DNA from: Nageia nagi
Lineage: Eukaryota; Pinophyta
Length of the DNA: 64,000 nt
Reading direction: 5' to 3'
NCBI GenBank assembly: GCA_050084985.1
Contig: JBITNC010000001.1
Coordinates: forward strand, 43,028,001-43,092,000
Shown in pieces: positions 1 through 11,500 of the stretch. The notes beneath the pieces are model-generated. The model was not told where the DNA came from and did not search any database. It saw only the letters and a program-made list of their open reading frames with translations. The number at the start of each line of letters is the position of its first letter. The first letter of the stretch is position 1. A program made the translations under genes and the position numbers.

Positions 1-572
1 ATTGGATGATGATCATCCATGCAAGATTGTCGATATAGGCAACTTGGTTAAGCATGCATTTAGAATTTTGGAAGGCTTTGAATATGTGGCAATGAGATAG
101 TTGGCCACTTCTCTTGCTCTCTCTTCTACAGTTTTGGATGTAGCTTGGATTGGAAAGAAGGTTTCCAATGTATTATTGTTCTTGATTAATGAAGACCAGA
201 GATTGGAAAAGCAATCGGAGAAATGAAGAAAAACAATGTCTAGGGGGATGGACATGGCAAAGATCATGTTTCATTATGTGTAAGCACGCTATGGGCATAG
301 TCATAGTTATGTGGATCTTGTTACAATTGGTGATAGTGAAATTATCATGATGCATGGGTGATAATGGAGATGTTGAAATATCATAGTTATGTTGTAGGTA
401 AGATTAAATGTGTTGTTCATTTATCACAGGAGAAAGTGTGTGGATGACACTAGCGATGGTTCAGAACATGGATACAATCATCTAGAGGAGTTGACATTCC
501 TTGTTTGGTTGAAGAGGTTCTTTGATGGTTACAACAGCGGTAGAGTTGTGAATCAGTGTCCAAGTGGGAGAT

Positions 573-1341
573 TGTTAGGTTGTGGAGTTTGATTGCATGG
601 GAACTTGATGTTTCCAATTTGGTGTGACTCTAGGAATAGAATTATACTCCAATTGTGCATGATTTTGTGGATCTAATTTTAGCATGTGCATGCAAGAATA
701 GAATCCAAAGTTGCATGGGAATTGGATATTTTCTATTTATTTTAAGTGCTCCATTAGTGAGCGATGAGGATCATTATATAATAGTCATTGTATTAGGTTT
801 CTCTATGAGAGAGAAAGGATGTAGATGCTTGGAGATGCATGGTGATGCTCCTCCATTACATAGGATGCATGTAATGTACTATAGCATGTAGATACAAGGT
901 GATTACATAGTGATTAATGAGCTTGGGTAGAACCCTAGGTTATGGGCTTGGTATAGAGCCATATGCTATGAGCTTTAGGTTAGAGTTATGGGTGAGCTTG
1001 GTAGAGAGCTTGCAAAAGGATTGCTTTATGCAAAGTTATAATCATGGTTAGAGTGATTATGTTGTGAGTGAGAAACTCATGGAAAGATACTAGTGTATTG
1101 AGAGGAGGTTGTAGTTGGTTGTGTTGCAGAATTATTCCTTCATGGAGATTGTATTGGTGTAATACAATGAACTAGATATTTCTTGGTGGATGTAGCCCAC
1201 ATCGGGTGAGCCATGTTATATGTTGTGTTTCTTATCTTGCATGCATATATTTTTCTCTTTTGTTAGTTCTAATATGTTTTTGTTTTTATTATTAGAAGGA
1301 TTTGCTCTCAAAATCGTATTTTTATATACTAGATCCTAACA
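573..1341 (+). repeat. LTR 1 of the tandem LTR element
   Basis: The 769-bp repeat starts TGTTAG directly after a polypurine-like tract (561-572) and ends CTAACA just before a primer-binding-site-like TGGTATCAAAG at about 1344. Homologous blocks, such as the ATGCATGGTGATGCTCCTCC stretch near 834, recur near 3028 in LTR2 and in diverged form near 4490 in LTR3. No protein-coding content is apparent. Confidence 0.75.
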
Positions 1342-2082
1342 AATGGTATCAAAGGGTGTTGGAGGATCTCTTGAAAGGAAAGAAGGGTTTCTTTGGTTCG
1401 AGTGAAAGCATGAAAGAAGCAGCAAAGATATTCTTGAGAAGGCATGGTGGTCTCATAATCCATTGATCTTGGAATGGAGATGAAGGAGATTATGTTTAGG
1501 TGACTATGGACATGTGTATTGGATGATGATTATCCATGCAAAATTGTCAATATAGGCAAATTGGTTAAGCATGCATTCATAAATTTGGAAGGCTTTGGAT
1601 ATGGGGCAAAGAGATAGTTGGCCACTTCTCTTGTTCTTTCTTCTATAGTTTTGGATGTAGCTTGGATTGCAAAGAATGTTTCTAATTTATTGTTCTTGAT
1701 TGCGGAAGACTAAATATTGGCAAAGTAATGGGAGCAATGGAGAAAAAGAATGTCCAAGGGGATGGACATGTCACAATCATGTTACATTGTGTGAGCATGC
1801 TATGGGTGCAATCATAGTTATGTGGATCTTGTTACGAATGGTGATAGTGTAATCATCATGATGCATGGGCAATTATGGAGATGTTGAAATATCATAGTTA
1901 TGTGGTAGGTAAGATTATGTTGTTTGTTGAAGAAAGAAGAAAGTGTATGGATGACACTAGTGTTGTTTCAAAACATGGATACAACCATCTGGAGGAGTTA
2001 ACATTCCTTATTTGGTTGAAGAGGTTCTTTGACAGATGCAGCACTTATAGAGTTATTGTGAATCAATCTCCAAGTGGAAGAT

Positions 2083-3527
2083 TGTCAAGTTATGGAGTCT
2101 GATTGTATGGGAACTTGATGTTTCCAATTTAGTGAGACTCCAAGAATAGAATTATACTCTAGTTGTGCATGATTTTGTGGATCTATTTTTAGCACGGCAT
2201 GCAAGAATAGTGATCTGAATTGAATCGTGCTAGGTTGGTCTCCACATAAGTAGTACTCATTCCAAAGGTATTTATGGTTGGAGACTGATCGAAAACTGAA
2301 ATCTCAAGGTAATTAGTGATAAAAATCACGTTGTTAACGACATGCATCTACTATTTTTAGTTCGTTAATGATGTGCATCTTGATGAGTCAACAATGGAAG
2401 TTGAAGGGGCATCAACAATTCGAAAAGCTGAGTGGTTCAAGATCATCAACTGGCATCTTGGAGATATTTCCAAGCATAATTTAAGGCGTGCTATGCTCTT
2501 AATTCTTCAATGGAGTTTTAGAAAGTTTTGGGGTTTTGGGATTGTAAAGATTTGAAGGATGCTGAGTCATTCCAAAATTTTTATAGTTCTGAAGTTGTTC
2601 TTGTTGTAAGAGATGGTATTTCTGTATATGTATGTAATATTGTAATGTCCATGGACAATGGGAAGAGAAGACTCCAATTTCATACTAGATTAGCTCACAT
2701 TCGGTGAACCAGGTAAATCATTGTGTTGATCTTCTTGTGTGTGATGGAAATTGTTAATTTATAGTTTTATATTGTGCAATTTCGAATTTATATGCAATTT
2801 GATGGATCTTGTAATAGTGAATGTTTTTTCGTTCGAATCTGTAAATGAGGATCCAAGTATTCTATAAGCATCCATGATTACAAATCAATTAAAATCCAAA
2901 GTTGCATAGGAATTAAATATTTTCTATTTATTGTAAATATTGCATTAGTGAGCAATGAGGATTATTATGTAATAGCCATTGTATTAGGTTTTGTCTCTGA
3001 GAGAGAGAAAGGATGTAGATGCTTGGAGATGCATGGTGATGCTCCTCCTTTCAGAGGATGTATTACAACTTGGAGATGCAAGGTGATTGCATAGTGATGA
3101 AATAAGCTTGGGTAGAGCCCTAGTTTATGGGCTTGGTGTAAAGCCATATGCTATGAGCTTTAGGAGTTATGGGTGAGCTTGGTAGAGAGCTTGCAAAGGG
3201 ATTGCTTTATGCAATGTTGTAATCATGGTAAAAGTGATTATATTGTGAGTGAAAGAAACTCATGGAGAGATACTAGTGTATTGAGAAAAGGTTGCAATTG
3301 GTTGTATTGTAATATTATTCCTTCATGGAGATTGCATTAGTGTAATACAATGAACTAGATATTTCTTGGTGGATGTAACCCACATCGAGTGAACCACATT
3401 ATATGTTGTGTTTCTTCTTATCTTGCATGCATGTATTTTTCTCTTCTGTTGGTTCTAATATGTTTTCGTTTTCATTTTTGAAAGGGTTTGCTCTCAAAAT
3501 CTTATTTTTATAGACTAAATCCTAACA
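2083..3527 (+). repeat. LTR 2, interrupted by a 0.68-kb insertion
   Basis: It is collinear with LTR1 but about 676 bp longer because of foreign sequence at 2211-2892. The left end (TGTCAAG) has drifted from the TGTTAG consensus; the right end retains CCTAACA, followed by TTGGTATCAAAA as a degenerate primer-binding site. The purine tract before it reads AAGTGGAAGAT. Confidence 0.7.
2211..2892. mobile_element. Insertion in LTR2, possibly a solo LTR of another family
   Basis: LTR1 reads continuously from GCAAGAATAG into AATCCAAAG, whereas LTR2 has about 680 bp between these blocks. The insert contains TAGCTCACATTCGGTGAACC near 2691, resembling the 3' part of plant copia LTRs (compare CCCACATCGGGTGAGCC in LTR1). 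It carries only a 60-codon open frame that I do not recognise. No clear target duplication was found, so the solo-LTR reading is inference. Confidence 0.4.
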
Positions 3528-4229
3528 ATTGGTATCAAAACATGTTGGAGGATCTCTTGAAAGGAAAAAAAGGTTTATTTGGTTCAAATGTGAGCATGAT
3601 AGAAGGGAAGATATTCTTGAGAAAACATGGTGGACCTCATAACCCATTGATCTTGGAATGGAAATAGAGATTATGTCTAGGTGACTATGGACATTTGTTA
3701 TTGGATGATGATCATCCATGTAAGATTGTCGGTATAGGCAACTTGGTTAAGAATGCATTCAAAATTCTAGAAAGCTTTGGACATGTGACAAAAGATAGTT
3801 GGTCACTTCTCTTGCTCTATCTCTTCTAAAATATTGGATGTAGCTTGTATTGGAAAAAAGGTTTCCAATGTATTGTTCTTGACTACAAAAGTGTGAGCGA
3901 TTAAGAAAAAAATGTCCGAGGACAAACATGGCACAAATCATGTTGCACTGAGTGTGAGCATGTTATGGGTGCAACCATAGTTATGTGGATCTTGTCACGA
4001 ATGGTGATGGTGTAATCATTATGATTCATGGGTGATCGCAGAGATGTTGAAATATCACAATTATATGGTAGGTAAGATTGTATGTTGTTCGATGATCACA
4101 AAAGAAAGTGTGTATGACACTAGTGATGGTTTAAAACATAGATACAATAATCTGGAGTTCACATTCTTTATTTGGTTGAAGAGGTTCTTTGACAAATGCA
4201 ACAACAATAGAGTTGTTGTGAATCAATCT

Positions 4230-4983
4230 TAGGTTGTGGAATCCGATTGCATGGAAACTTGATGTTTCCATTGTGTTGCAACTCCAAGAAAATAATTATA
4301 TTCCAATTATCCATGATATTGTGATTCTAATCTTATCATGTGAATGCAAAAATAGAATCCAAGGTTGCATGTGAATCGAGTATTTTCTATTTATTTTAAA
4401 TGCTCCATTAGTGAGCGATGAGAATTATTATGTAATAACCATTGCATTACGTTTATCTCTAAGATACAAAGGATGTAGATGCTTGAAGATGCATGGTGAT
4501 GCTTCTCCTTTACAAAGGATGCATATAATGTACTATAACATGTAGATAAAGTGATTGCATATTGATGTAATGAGCTTAGGTAGAACCCTAGGTTACGTGT
4601 TTAGTGTAGAACCATATGCGATGAGCTTAAAGTTAAAGCTATGGATGAGCATGGTAGAGAGCTTGCAAAAGGATTACTCTATGTAATGCTGTAATCATGG
4701 TGAGAGTGATTATGTTATGAGAAACTATACTAATGTATTAAGGGGAGGTGGTTGTTTGTTGTATTACAAGATTATTCCTTTATGGAGAATGTATCCGTAT
4801 AATACAATGAACTAGATATTTCTTGGCAAACATGCCCACATCGGGTGAACCATATTATATGTTGTGTTTCTTCTTTAATTGCATGCATGTGTTTTTCTCT
4901 GTTGTTGGTTTTAATATATTTCTGCTTTTATTATTAGAAAGGTTTGTTCTTAAGATTTTACTTTTATAAACTAGATTCTAACA
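4230..4983 (+). repeat. LTR 3 (right end of the chain)
   Basis: It is collinear with LTR1 from the TAGGTTGTGGA block to the CTAACA terminus at 4983. The polypurine tract and first bases of the LTR appear deleted at about 4229, where an internal AATCAATCT runs straight into TAGGTTGTGG. It ends about 445 bp beyond the stop codon of the minus-strand aminopeptidase gene, in convergent orientation. Confidence 0.65.
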
Positions 4984-5428
4984 ATATATATTCGCAGGAA
5001 AAGATATTACAACTAAAAATCGTTTAAATGGCTTTTACCTGACGAACTTTTGTTAAACATAATCAATCTAGTTTAGTATTATATCAACATGTTCTAAACC
5101 TCGAGAATTCAACACCAAGATTAAAACAATACGAAAAACCACTATTGATTGTTTTCTTCAGTATCATTCATTTATATTGTTCAGACTTCTATTTATCTAA
5201 AAATTCAACAAGACTAAAACACTAGGAAAAGCACACTCACTAAAAGATAAAACTGAGAGTGCATTAAGATCACATCCTTTTCTCAGGCTTCAGTGGCAAG
5301 TATAGCGAATTTCTACTAGAAAAGTTTATATGTAGCTACATTTTACAAATTAAGCTGCAAATTGCAAACATCCCAAGGTAGCCTATTGCACCAACATGTT
5401 GCAAATCATAGAGACCTGTTTCCCAGAT
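4984..5428 (-). other. Probable 3' UTR and 3' flank of the aminopeptidase gene
   Basis: This lies between the TAG stop (minus strand, 5431-5429) and the last LTR end. It is AT-rich and non-coding. Read on the minus strand it contains polyadenylation-like AT-rich motifs such as AATATAAATG, but no canonical AATAAA is obvious, so the cleavage site cannot be placed. Confidence 0.4.
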
Positions 5429-5509
5429 CTAAGGAACCAAACTTTTTGATGCAATCTCGAAAACGTTTTCCGACAAACCATTTGATGCTACAATCCTCTC
5501 CAATTGAGC
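5429..5509 (-). CDS. MPA1: Aminopeptidase exon 32 (C-terminus and stop)
   Basis: On the minus strand a TTTTGCAG acceptor is followed by 26 codons beginning [20 protein letters not shown] and a TAG at 5429. This is the conserved C-terminal helix of plant PepN-type aminopeptidases, where AQLE...[15 protein letters not shown] ends the protein. It is in phase with exon 31 (…[12 protein letters not shown]), the nearest upstream exon, 20.7 kb away. It has no in-frame stop, so selection has probably kept it coding. Confidence 0.88.
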   Translation of the reverse strand, partial: AQLERIVASNGLSENVFEIASKSLVP

Positions 5510-8500
5510 CTGCAAAAGTAAATAGAAGGAAATACCAAGAAGATTCCACAAACTATCACCCAACATATGCAGAAATAATTAAATACTGTAAGAAAATTGG
5601 AGACACATTTGGAGCTTTTTTATCCAAGTATTAACAGAACCGAATCAAATTTATCATTCAGAAATCTTTATTGTTTGAAAGCAGAGACATATATGCCATG
5701 CAAAATCAGCTTTTTCTTTTTAAGGCTAAAATACCATTTGGAAAATGAGGTATATATTATTTACCAGTATAAAACAGTGACATGTTCCCCCAGTTATCTA
5801 TTCCTATAGCATGTCCATAAGGTGAACAACTACTACCTCAAACAAAAGTGAGAAGTATTCCTTCTTTCACATTATCACCATTTTACTAAACTATCATCTG
5901 ATATTGTTGCACTTCAGACAGTGTTGCTATCAACCTAAAACATGTAAACGGAAGATGGAGTCCATTACATTGCCAAAAAAGTGAAAAGCATTCACCATGT
6001 GATGATGGCATATGACAAAAGGATACCCAATAGAGTGCTTCAAGCTGTAATTTCAGCAGGTAATGATGGCATATGACAAGAGGATGCCCAATCAAGTGCT
6101 TCAAGCTAAACAACAGAAGTATGTCCTTGTTTTTTATGATAACTGTCATTAGCAATTAAATACCACAAAGTCCAGCAGAAGAGCACAAATCAATCTTGAG
6201 GATTATGTACATCAATTTTGGCATTTCTAGGTTGGGTTCCTTGCTATATCAAGGAATTAGAGTTTAGCTGTTCATGTTCTTCAGTTTGGTCAAGTATTAG
6301 TTTTACCATGTGTGGAGTACCATTTTAAAATATGCATGTAGAAAGATCACAAGTTTAACATGTATATAGGATTGGATGGTGTTTGCTTGTAATTTTGGCA
6401 TCATCAATATAGCACTTTTTCAGTGATCTTGATTAATAGTACAATGATGCAGAAGCACTATTGTAGAAATCCAGGGATCTGTATGTACTATGTATGTATT
6501 AAAAATATAGATTCATTTATTTACCTACAAAATACTGAACATTGCAAACCAAAATACATCCTCAGAAAGAACATGGCCTTCTACACTGTAAAAAACAGGA
6601 TTCAACAATGTATTAACAACAATTATTCCACATAATGTTGTAGGCTCACCTCTTATTTAAATTATGTATAAATAATAAGGCATTTGCATATTGTGTACCA
6701 ACTTTTCTACAACCATTCTAGGAGTTTTGTGAAATTTTTAAGTTTTTGCAAAAGCTTGTGCCCAAGCTTCCTATTGTGCATTTCTTCTTGTTGAGCAATC
6801 TACAATGGCTGGCAACAACAATTCATTGCCTCTTCCTGAATTCAATAGTGAGGACTATGAGTATTGGAGTATCAAAATGAGAACTCTACTTACAAGCAAA
6901 GGCATTTGGGATATAGATGAAGATGGTCACATTGAACCATGTTACCATCGTAAGAGAAGAAATCAAGGACCTGACTTCTCTTGATTATGATCAGCTGATT
7001 GGTTCATCGATCTCCCATGAATGAAGGCTACAAGAAACTACATCATCAAATGTTGGTGGTGTTGAAGAGAAGGCTTTTGCATCCAAAAAGGGTGAAGTTA
7101 GCACAAGTCGTCAAGGTCAAGGCCAAGGGAGAGGACAATTTCCTTTGAGAGGGAGAGGGAGAGGAAGAGGAAGAAGAGGTGCTCCTCAAGGAAGAGGAAG
7201 AGGTGACAAACAAAACAATGTTACTATTGTAACAAGTTTGGTTGCGATGAGAAAGATTGTAGATTAAAGGCTTCTCAAGAAGGGAGAAGTAGTGCACATT
7301 ATAAAGAAGAGGATGGATCTTCAAACTTATTTTTGACTTATGGCAAATCTGATCAGAATTTGCAAGAGACATGGATACTCGATACAAGCTGCTCCAACCA
7401 CATGACTGGCAAGAGGGAGTCGTTTGCTACCATGTACAACTCATACAAGTCCAAGATCAAGCTTGGAGATTTATTACATTCCAAATTTGAAACATAATTT
7501 GTTGAGTGTTGGTCAAATAATGGAAAAGAATTATAAGCTTGTTTTTGAAGATGGCAAATGTGTAATATTTGACAAGAATAATGGTTATAGGTTGGTCACA
7601 ACAGTCCCTATGACAAGGAATAGACTGTTTCCATTCAAATTTGGAGGACAAGGGGCTGGTCTTACAAATATTGCCATAGAAAAAACAAAAGTTGATCGTG
7701 GCATCTTAGATTATGGTCATTTGAACTTCACAAGTTTGAGATTGTTAACAGCTAAAGAAATGGTATATGGGATACCAAAGGTTGAAGATCACAAAGGAGT
7801 TTCTGAAGGTTGTGCTTTGGGAAAACACTCAAGATCAAGTTTTCCGAGAGGAAAAGCATGGAGATTCTCCTTTACAATTGGTGCATTCCGACATATGTGT
7901 TGGGTCTATATGTTGAAGACCAAAGATGAAGCTTTTGAATGCTTTAAGGAGTTTAAAAATCATGTAGAGAATCGAAATGGATATTATGTAAAAGTGTCAT
8001 TCAATTGGCAAAGAACTCAATCCACCACAACAAGTCCAAACACTTTGATATGAAGTGGCACATCATAAGCGACATGGTGGAGAAAAGCATCATTGAGCTT
8101 AGGCATTGTAATACCTTGGACAATATTGTGGATATCTTCACAAAAGGTGTTGTCAAAGCTCAGTTTCTGAAGCTGAGAAACTCTTTGGTGAGTCCTCTCA
8201 ACATCAACGCGGAGAATGTTGAAGTTTGAGCCTGATCAAAACATATTATCATCAAGAATTCAACATTTTGTTCTGTAATCGGATATGACAACATTTTTGT
8301 TCTGTAATCGGATGTGACAAGACCGGTCCCTCAGAAGACCAATTGGCAATCCGATCCTCAAACCAATTGAACGATCGATCAGCACAATCGGATGATTGAT
8401 CCGACATTTCTAACTAGTCAGTCTGATGCATACCGATCCGCTTTCTTTCACGGGCAAAGTGTGACTATTTTTGGTTGTTTGGTATTTTCTTGGCTGTACG

Positions 8501-11500
8501 AGTGCAATTTAGTTGTTTGTTATGGTTTTCACAAGGATTTGATATTGTTTCTAGTAGATTTAGTTGAACATGAGAATATCATTCTCAAACAACATCTTTG
8601 TAATCTAGTTCCATTAGAGAACTATATATGTACTATATTCCGTTTTCTTAGTAATTCAATTAGCATATTTCGCATGCCATGGGGAGAGCCGGAAGTGAGT
8701 CAAGGAGCGCCAGCAATAGGTATGAACGTGCCAGCAAGAGATTTGCGAGCGTCAAAGAAGGGTCTACAAGCGCAATTACAAAGCGATCTGAAAAGCGCCA
8801 TGGAGAGTACAGCAAGACTGTCAAGCAGAACCATGGAGAGGTCTGCAACAGTGTCAAGCAGAACCATGAAAAGGTCTGTCACAACGTTACTCAGAAAGGA
8901 AGCAACAGTGCAAGTTCGAAGGTGGGTAATAGTGTCAACCAGAAGAGAAACAAACACATATAACTCAATTTTGAAGATGAGGATCTAGCCATAAATTTAG
9001 AAGAACTTCAAACACATAGTATAATCTGTAATCTGTAAGATCAAGGGTAGTAAACACCCTCATTCCGAAGACTTAAGAAGATTTGCAAAGGAAACATTTC
9101 AATGTGATGGGGAGTTTCGAATCAAATAATTTCTTTATATTTTGTTTTGAAGATTTGAATGACTACAAATGGGTTTTAAAGCACAAATGTAACTGGTTCT
9201 TTGGGCAAAGGATTTAGATGAGGGAATGGAGGAAATTATGGGATACCCAATCTGGATTAATTTATATGCACTTCCCATTGAATTTTGGAGTAAAAAAGCA
9301 ATTAGCAAAATAGGAAATGCCATTGGGGCTTTTCAAGGACTAGATGAGTATACTCAGGAGAATGTGTAAGCACTCCATGATTTAGGCAAAGCCAGAATCG
9401 TTGTTTGAATGAAGACATATGATTCTTGGCCAAAATCTATCACTCTTATCTTCAAGATGGAGAACCCATGTTCAAAGCATAGAGTATGAATGTTACTCTT
9501 TTAGATGTTTCAAGTGCCAACAACAAGGCCATAAGAGTAAATATTGCCCAAATTTTCAATGCACCATAGAAGAGGACATCTTAAAGGAGGATGAAGCAAG
9601 TGGAAATGAGTTCCAACAGAATGAAGAGCAAATCAAATAAGAAAAACCATCAAAACTCTCTATAAAAGAGGAATACGTTTGGCAAGGGCTACCAAAATAT
9701 GAGGATTCATCTCAAATAAAGGAGGAGCAATCACCATACGGAGCAAAGCAGACTCCATGCAAAGGAGGAACAAATCGTATGGAGCATCTTCTGAGAATAG
9801 GACTGAGCTTGATACTGAAAACAGAAGCCATGCCAAGACAACATCCACAAATTAGATAGAACCAAGAGGAAGTCGCAAAATCCCAAATTGGAAGCGAACC
9901 CATCCTCTACGCATGACAATCGAGGAGGAACTAAGCAGCAAAAGCTAGCAACAGCTGTTTTGAATTTCAAATTGTTGCAATCGCAAATCAAAGAGGGTAA
10001 TATGGTTTTTGAAAATACGGCTCAGGCCAAATACATAAAAACCAGTGTTCCACGGAGACGCATTTCCCCCCTGGAGAAGTTGTTACTGGCGTTCTCACAT
10101 TTTGGGAACTTGGGAATGCCTAGGGAACGTTTCCAAGCCGTTCCCTATTTGAGGGATGGCTAGGTGACGTCCCCAAGACATCTCCCAGGATGGGGGGACA
10201 TTCCCGACCATCCCTCCATCAGGAACAACCAAGGAATGGCAAGCCGTCCCCCCAGGGATGGCTAGCCATTTCCGACGTCCCCCCCGAGGCCAAACCCAAC
10301 AAGACTGGGATTTAAAAAAAATAAAAGCTTTTGATTTGGAAAAAAAACACTTAAAAGTGTTTTTTGATGGACCCAACCATGTTTGCATGCCTTCTAACCC
10401 TAAAAAGGTGCTCTAAAAGACAAAGTGATTTTGTAATCACTTGTCATTTTGTAGAGGAGAAAGAGGAGGAAAAAAAACACAGCAGTAGAAGAAAAAGACA
10501 GCAGTGAAGAGAAAGAGAGCAAGGAGGAAAAGAAACACAATAATGTAGAGAACAAAAGCCAAGGAGAAGAAGAAAGTTACCTAGCACAATCCAAGGTTTT
10601 TTTTGTTTCTCAGTTTCTACTTGTTTATAGTTATAGTTTAAACCTTTAAACTTGAAAGTTAAATTTTATAAATTTACTTGTAGTTGTTTTCTTAAAAAAA
10701 ACAAGATGAGTAGTGAGATTGGGGAAGAAAATCAAAGCTATGAGGTAGAAACAGAAATGGAAGCTGAAAATGAGCAAGAAAACACATCAATTTTTGATTG
10801 CCATCCACAATGTTAAAAGGTTTTGCTAAAGGGCCATTTAATCCTAAAAAACCTTTGATACAATTTGTCACAAACCTAGATGCTGGAAAAAAAATTGAAG
10901 GGGGAGCAAGAACTTATGTCACTTTTGTAACACTTCATTTAAAGGGAGTTATACCAGGGTTGAATCACATTTGACTGATAAACATGGGACAGGAGTGAGA
11001 GTTTGTATACAAATGAATAGATTTAAGTTTGCAAAAGCTAGGAGGCTTGTACAAGAGGCTTATCTTAAAAATCATGGGCTGCCCATTCCTAAATGTAGCC
11101 AATCCTCCCATGTATCCTCCTCCTCATCAGCTAGAGAAAAAGAAATTGCACTCTCTTCTAGCTTGCCAAGTCCTACATTCCCTTCCAAAAAAAGAGGAAA
11201 TATAGCTGAAGTATTAAACTTGCAGTAGAAAGAGAGGGCTGATGATGCAGTGGGAAAATTATTTTATGCACATGCCTTGCCTTTTCATCTTGCACGCTCA
11301 CCTTACTTGAGGGCAGCATTTGAGGAAGTAAGGTTGGTTGGGCCTTCATATGTATTACCTGACGAGACTAGACTTCGTACTTCTCTTTTGGAGAAGCAGT
11401 ATACTAGATGCAATTTGATGATGCAGGAGTTGAAGGCTAAATGGGTGCGTAGTGGATGTTCCATTATTATGGATGGATGACTGACATTCGTCAATGTCCA

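Larger units (their letters stand above)
1..4983 (+). mobile_element. Chain of three LTRs of a non-autonomous copia-like retrotransposon
   Basis: The same roughly 1.5-kb unit recurs three times; the internal segment starting at position 1 returns near 1520 and 3700. Each unit has a short internal region of about 0.7 kb without a credible protein and an LTR of about 0.77 kb. LTRs lie at 573-1341, 2083-3527 (enlarged by an insertion) and about 4230-4983. LTR1 begins TGTTAG and ends CTAACA, a perfect 6-bp terminal inverted repeat. It is preceded by the purine tract AAGTGGGAGAT and followed by TGGTATCAAAG, which resembles a copia primer-binding site for initiator Met-tRNA. The order internal-LTR-internal-LTR-internal-LTR is typical of recombination between LTRs of adjacent copies. 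The left end lies outside the window. The strand follows the PBS-to-PPT order. The copies differ by many substitutions, so the chain is old. Confidence 0.8.

Noticed and set aside
7046-7387. Minus-strand Ser-rich frame of 113 codons
   Set aside because: It is antisense to the Arg/Gly-rich tract of the copia gag region.
8392-8988. Plus-strand frame of 198 codons
   Set aside because: It overlaps another open frame and the 33-bp repeat inside a putative copia LTR; no domain is recognisable and the sequence is explained by the LTR.
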